Assembly (NCBI RefSeq): GCF_000384155.1
Contig: NZ_KB913031.1
Span: forward strand, 372,001-436,000
Direction of reading: 5' to 3'
Length of the DNA: 64,000 bases
Source: Methylophilus sp. 42
GTDB lineage: Bacteria; Pseudomonadota; Gammaproteobacteria; Burkholderiales; Methylophilaceae
Shown here: in pieces, positions 61,379-64,000 of the stretch
Layout: each line of letters opens with the position of its first letter
How positions within the stretch are numbered: the first letter of the stretch is position 1
Translations under genes and position numbers: made by a program
The notes under the pieces: model-generated
Told to the model about the DNA's origin: nothing
What the model saw: only the letters and a program-made list of their open reading frames with translations
Database searches by the model: none

Positions 61379-61608
61379 GCGGTGTTGCCTGTTGAAAACT
61401 GGAAGCCAGTTTAACATGGCGACCGGAATAATGGCCGCTTGCACGGGGCGCGACGCATGACAGACGATACTGACAGCAATGTCAGAATAGATCGTCTTTT
61501 TTGTTGCTGTCTGGGTTCTTTACACTCCTGTTATCGGCCAGTCTTTCGTCCGGGCTGCGCGAGCTGTATTCATTATTCGCATTCATTTCTCTCTGGAGGT
61601 TGTTCATC

Positions 61609-63429
61609 ATGGTATCTAGCAACAATGCATTGCAATCTGAAACGAGTATTGACCCTCTCCCTGGCATGGGGGCGATTCCGCATGCTGATGGCGTGGCTTT
61701 CAGGGTGTGGGCGCCGCATGCTGAGCAGGTGTCGGTAATCGGGTCTTTCAATGACTGGCAAGCTGGCGCTGACCCTTGCGTGAGCGAGGGCAATGGTTAC
61801 TGGTATGCCGACCTGGCGCATGCCAAGCCTGGCGATGAATACCAATATCATTTGATCAATCGCGAGCAGCAACTGCAACGCATAGATCCTTATGCCAGAG
61901 TTGTCACTAACTCTGCGGGCAATGCGGTGGTGCCTGCGCTGGATTTTTTTGATCAGCCTGGGTCTGATTTTCAAATGCCGCCATGGAACGAGCTGGTGAT
62001 TTACGAGCTGCACATTGGCACATTTAACGCCAAAGACGAGACGGTAGGCACATTTGATACGGCGATTGAGCGGCTACCGCACCTGCAGGCGCTGGGCATT
62101 AATGCGGTGGAGGTGATGCCGATTGCCGAATTTGCCGGGGATTATTCGTGGGGGTATAACCCGGCGCACCCGTATGCGGTGGAGAGCGCTTATGGCGGAC
62201 CTGAGGCGTTCAAGCGCTTTATTGCCGCCGCGCATGACTTGGGCATCGCCGTGATTGTGGATGTGGTGTACAACCACTTTGGGCCGTCTGACATCAGCCT
62301 GTGGCAGTTTGATGGCTGGCAGGAGAACGGCAAGGGCGGCATTTATTTTTATAACGACTGGCGCTCGGCGACGCCGTGGGGCGATACGCGGCCGGACTAT
62401 GGCCGTGGCGAAGTACGTCAGTATATTTTTGATAATGCCATGATGTGGCTGGACGATTATCACGCCGATGGTCTGCGCTATGACATGACCTTGTATATCC
62501 GCAGTGTCGAGGCGAGTGCACAGCAAATGATTGTAGAAGGCTGGAGCTTGCTGCAATGGATCAACAGCGAGGTGGAGCGGCGCTACCCTGGCAAAATTAC
62601 CATTGCCGAAGATTTGCAAAGTAGCGCAGAACTGACGCTGAAACATGAGGATGGCGGGGCGCACTTCAGCAGCCAGTGGGATGCCGCATTTGTGCACCCG
62701 GTACGCACCGCGCTGATTGAGGTCGATGATGCCAACCGCTCTATGCCCGCGGTGCGTGACGCTTTGCTCAAGCGCTATAACGACGATGCGTTTGAGCGTG
62801 TGGTATATACCGAGTCACACGATGAGGTGGCGAATGGTAAGCAGCGACTGGTGTCTGAGATCGATCCCAGCGAGCAACCTGGGCGTTACGCTATCAAGCG
62901 TTCGTGCCTGGGCGCGGCGCTGGTGATGACGGCGCCGGGTATCCCCATGCTGTTTCAGGGCCAGGAATTTTTGCGTGACCAATGGTTTCGTGATGACCGC
63001 CCTATCGACTGGCATCGCGCAGAGGAATATGCCGATATCACCACCCTCTACCGCGATTTGATCAGCCTGCGCTTAAACCGTAATGGGTATTCTGCGGGCC
63101 TGAGCGGGCAACACACCGCCGTGTATCACGTCAATGATAATGACAAACTGATTGCCATGCACCGCTGGCAAGAAGGTGGTGCCGGTGACGATGTGGTTGT
63201 GGTATTTAATTTTGCTGAGGGGCGTAAAGATCACTATGTGATCGGCTTGCCGCAGCCTGGCGAGTGGACGTTGCGTTTTAATAGTGACGCGACTTTATAT
63301 AGCGAGCAACTGGACGAAACGCCTTCCGGCGATATCACGGCCCAAGACGAGGCGCACGATGGCCATGCGTTTTCAGCCGCCATCACCATCGGCGCTTACA
63401 GTTGCCTGATCTATACGCAGGAAAAGTAG
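61609..63429 (+). CDS. GH13 alpha-glucan enzyme (GlgB/trehalohydrolase-like)
   Basis: A 606-aa protein. An N-terminal CBM48/E-set domain ('GVAFRVWAPHAEQVSVIGSF', 'NDWQ') is followed by the GH13 barrel with 'VIVDVVYNHFGP' (region I), 'DGLRYDMT' (II, nucleophile Asp), 'TIAEDLQ' (III, acid/base Glu) and 'TESHDEVANG' (IV). A beta-sandwich domain ends the protein. Branching enzyme and maltooligosyl trehalose trehalohydrolase are the main possibilities. A strong GGAGGT site lies 8 bp before ATG 61609; an in-frame ATG at 61501 would add a spurious hydrophobic leader. Confidence 0.85.
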   Translation: MVSSNNALQSETSIDPLPGMGAIPHADGVAFRVWAPHAEQVSVIGSFNDWQAGADPCVSEGNGYWYADLAHAKPGDEYQYHLINREQQLQRIDPYARVVTNSAGNAVVPALDFFDQPGSDFQMPPWNELVIYELHIGTFNAKDETVGTFDTAIERLPHLQALGINAVEVMPIAEFAGDYSWGYNPAHPYAVESAYGGPEAFKRFIAAAHDLGIAVIVDVVYNHFGPSDISLWQFDGWQENGKGGIYFYNDWRSATPWGDTRPDYGRGEVRQYIFDNAMMWLDDYHADGLRYDMTLYIRSVEASAQQMIVEGWSLLQWINSEVERRYPGKITIAEDLQSSAELTLKHEDGGAHFSSQWDAAFVHPVRTALIEVDDANRSMPAVRDALLKRYNDDAFERVVYTESHDEVANGKQRLVSEIDPSEQPGRYAIKRSCLGAALVMTAPGIPMLFQGQEFLRDQWFRDDRPIDWHRAEEYADITTLYRDLISLRLNRNGYSAGLSGQHTAVYHVNDNDKLIAMHRWQEGGAGDDVVVVFNFAEGRKDHYVIGLPQPGEWTLRFNSDATLYSEQLDETPSGDITAQDEAHDGHAFSAAITIGAYSCLIYTQEK

Positions 63430-63476
63430 CTTTGTGGTCTGCGCTATGACGACAGCGTGCAGGCAAAGCCCATGAT

Positions 63477-64000
63477 TTAAGGCATATTGAGGTGATGGCC
63501 TGCCGGGTCGTGTCCTTTTAAAAACGCGGCAAAGTCATCCGGCGACAGTGGTTTTGAGAACAGGAAACCTTGCAGCATATCCGCTCCTAGCTCACGGCAA
63601 AGGCTGGCTTGTTCTATGGTCTCTATGCCTTCCACAATCACATCGAGATCCAGGCTTTTCGCCATAACGATCAGGGCTTTTAAAATGCGGCTGTCGGCTT
63701 CGCTCTCAGGCACGTTTTGCACAAACGAGCGATCGACTTTCAAGACCGAGGCAGGCAGCCGTTTTAAATAAGACATGGATGAATAGCCGATGCCAAAGTC
63801 ATCCAGCGCGACTTGTACGCCCAGGGCCTTGAGGTGATTAAGCACGGCGGAGGTTTTGTCGAAGTCTGACACCAATACGCTTTCGGTGACTTCTATAGAC
63901 AGGCATTCACCCGGCAGGCCTGCGGCGGCCAAGTCATGTTGAATATCGCTGAACATACTCTCTTGTTGTAGCAGTTGCTCACTGGCATTGACCGCTAATA
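63477..64000 (-). CDS. EAL-domain c-di-GMP phosphodiesterase, C-terminal part (cut by window edge)
   Basis: The frame is open to the window edge. The visible part is the C-terminal half of an EAL domain: 'LAVNASEQLLQQE', 'CLSIEVTESVLVSDFDKT', 'ALDDFGIGYSSMSYLKRLP', 'LKVDRSF', 'VIVEGIETIEQASLCRELGA' and 'GFLFSKPL'. The catalytic residues visible here (E of EVTES, DD of ALDDFG, K of LKVDRSF, E of VEGIET) look intact. The EAL motif itself lies outside the window. Confidence 0.88.
   Translation of the reverse strand, partial: LAVNASEQLLQQESMFSDIQHDLAAAGLPGECLSIEVTESVLVSDFDKTSAVLNHLKALGVQVALDDFGIGYSSMSYLKRLPASVLKVDRSFVQNVPESEADSRILKALIVMAKSLDLDVIVEGIETIEQASLCRELGADMLQGFLFSKPLSPDDFAAFLKGHDPAGHHLNMP

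Noticed and set aside
61501-61608. An N-terminal hydrophobic leader on the GH13 enzyme from ATG 61501.
   Set aside because: GGAGGT lies 8 bp before ATG 61609, so the leader is intergenic sequence and the enzyme is cytoplasmic.

Overview
The window looks like chromosomal DNA of a betaproteobacterium, most probably a methylotroph of the Methylophilaceae. The evidence is indirect: a roughly 50 % GC background, the gene order hpf-hprK-rapZ-EIIA(Man)-ptsH-ptsI, a split B12-dependent ribonucleotide reductase, B12-dependent methionine synthase, and dispersed structured intergenic repeats. No rRNA, tRNA, CRISPR array, integrase or transposase was seen.

Layout. 1-2655 is the end of a pilus or secretion-type operon with two prepilin-like proteins. 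2671-9003 holds moeB, a bfd-like ferredoxin, a zinc-ribbon membrane protein, valS and a photolyase-family protein whose domains are in reversed order. 9191-12180 holds membrane-quality genes: GIDE-domain protein plus LemA on one strand, NfeD plus a stomatin-like protein on the other. 12297-19102 is a three-gene peptide-ligase operon (transglutaminase + DUF2126, circularly permuted ATP-grasp + alpha-E, transglutaminase). 19267-25600 has an amidase, a HAD phosphatase, a thiopurine methyltransferase, an HPPD-like VOC enzyme and oligopeptidase A. 25728-30513 is the regulatory PTS cluster. 30709-34082 has alkB, a polysaccharide deacetylase-like protein, an MFS exporter and DUF4186. 34128-39867 is a complete RND efflux operon. 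41398-43303 has lrgAB and DUF2490. 43386-52658 has metH, waaA and the two parts of class II ribonucleotide reductase.

52727-55652 is a compact, AT-richer accessory island: a coiled-coil CHAT protease and a DarT/DarG DNA ADP-ribosylation toxin-antitoxin pair. It is probably an anti-phage island. Next to it, 55744-57598, lie two decayed gene remnants whose intact relatives are nearby. The end of the window (57775-64000) has a PAS-GGDEF-EAL protein, DUF2789, a bestrophin-like channel, a GH13 enzyme and a partial EAL protein.

The least explained structure is a pair of inverted-repeat loci at 40720-41345 and 47300-47911. Each is made of two copies of a 220-300 bp element facing opposite ways. Stem sequences differ between copies but pairing is kept, and the CTTG-type loop is conserved, which suggests a selected fold. 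Other notable points are the permuted photolyase, the EF-hand inside a GIDE protein, a palindromic element splitting nrdJa from nrdJb, and mutually exclusive hairpins in the 3' region at 19181-19253.
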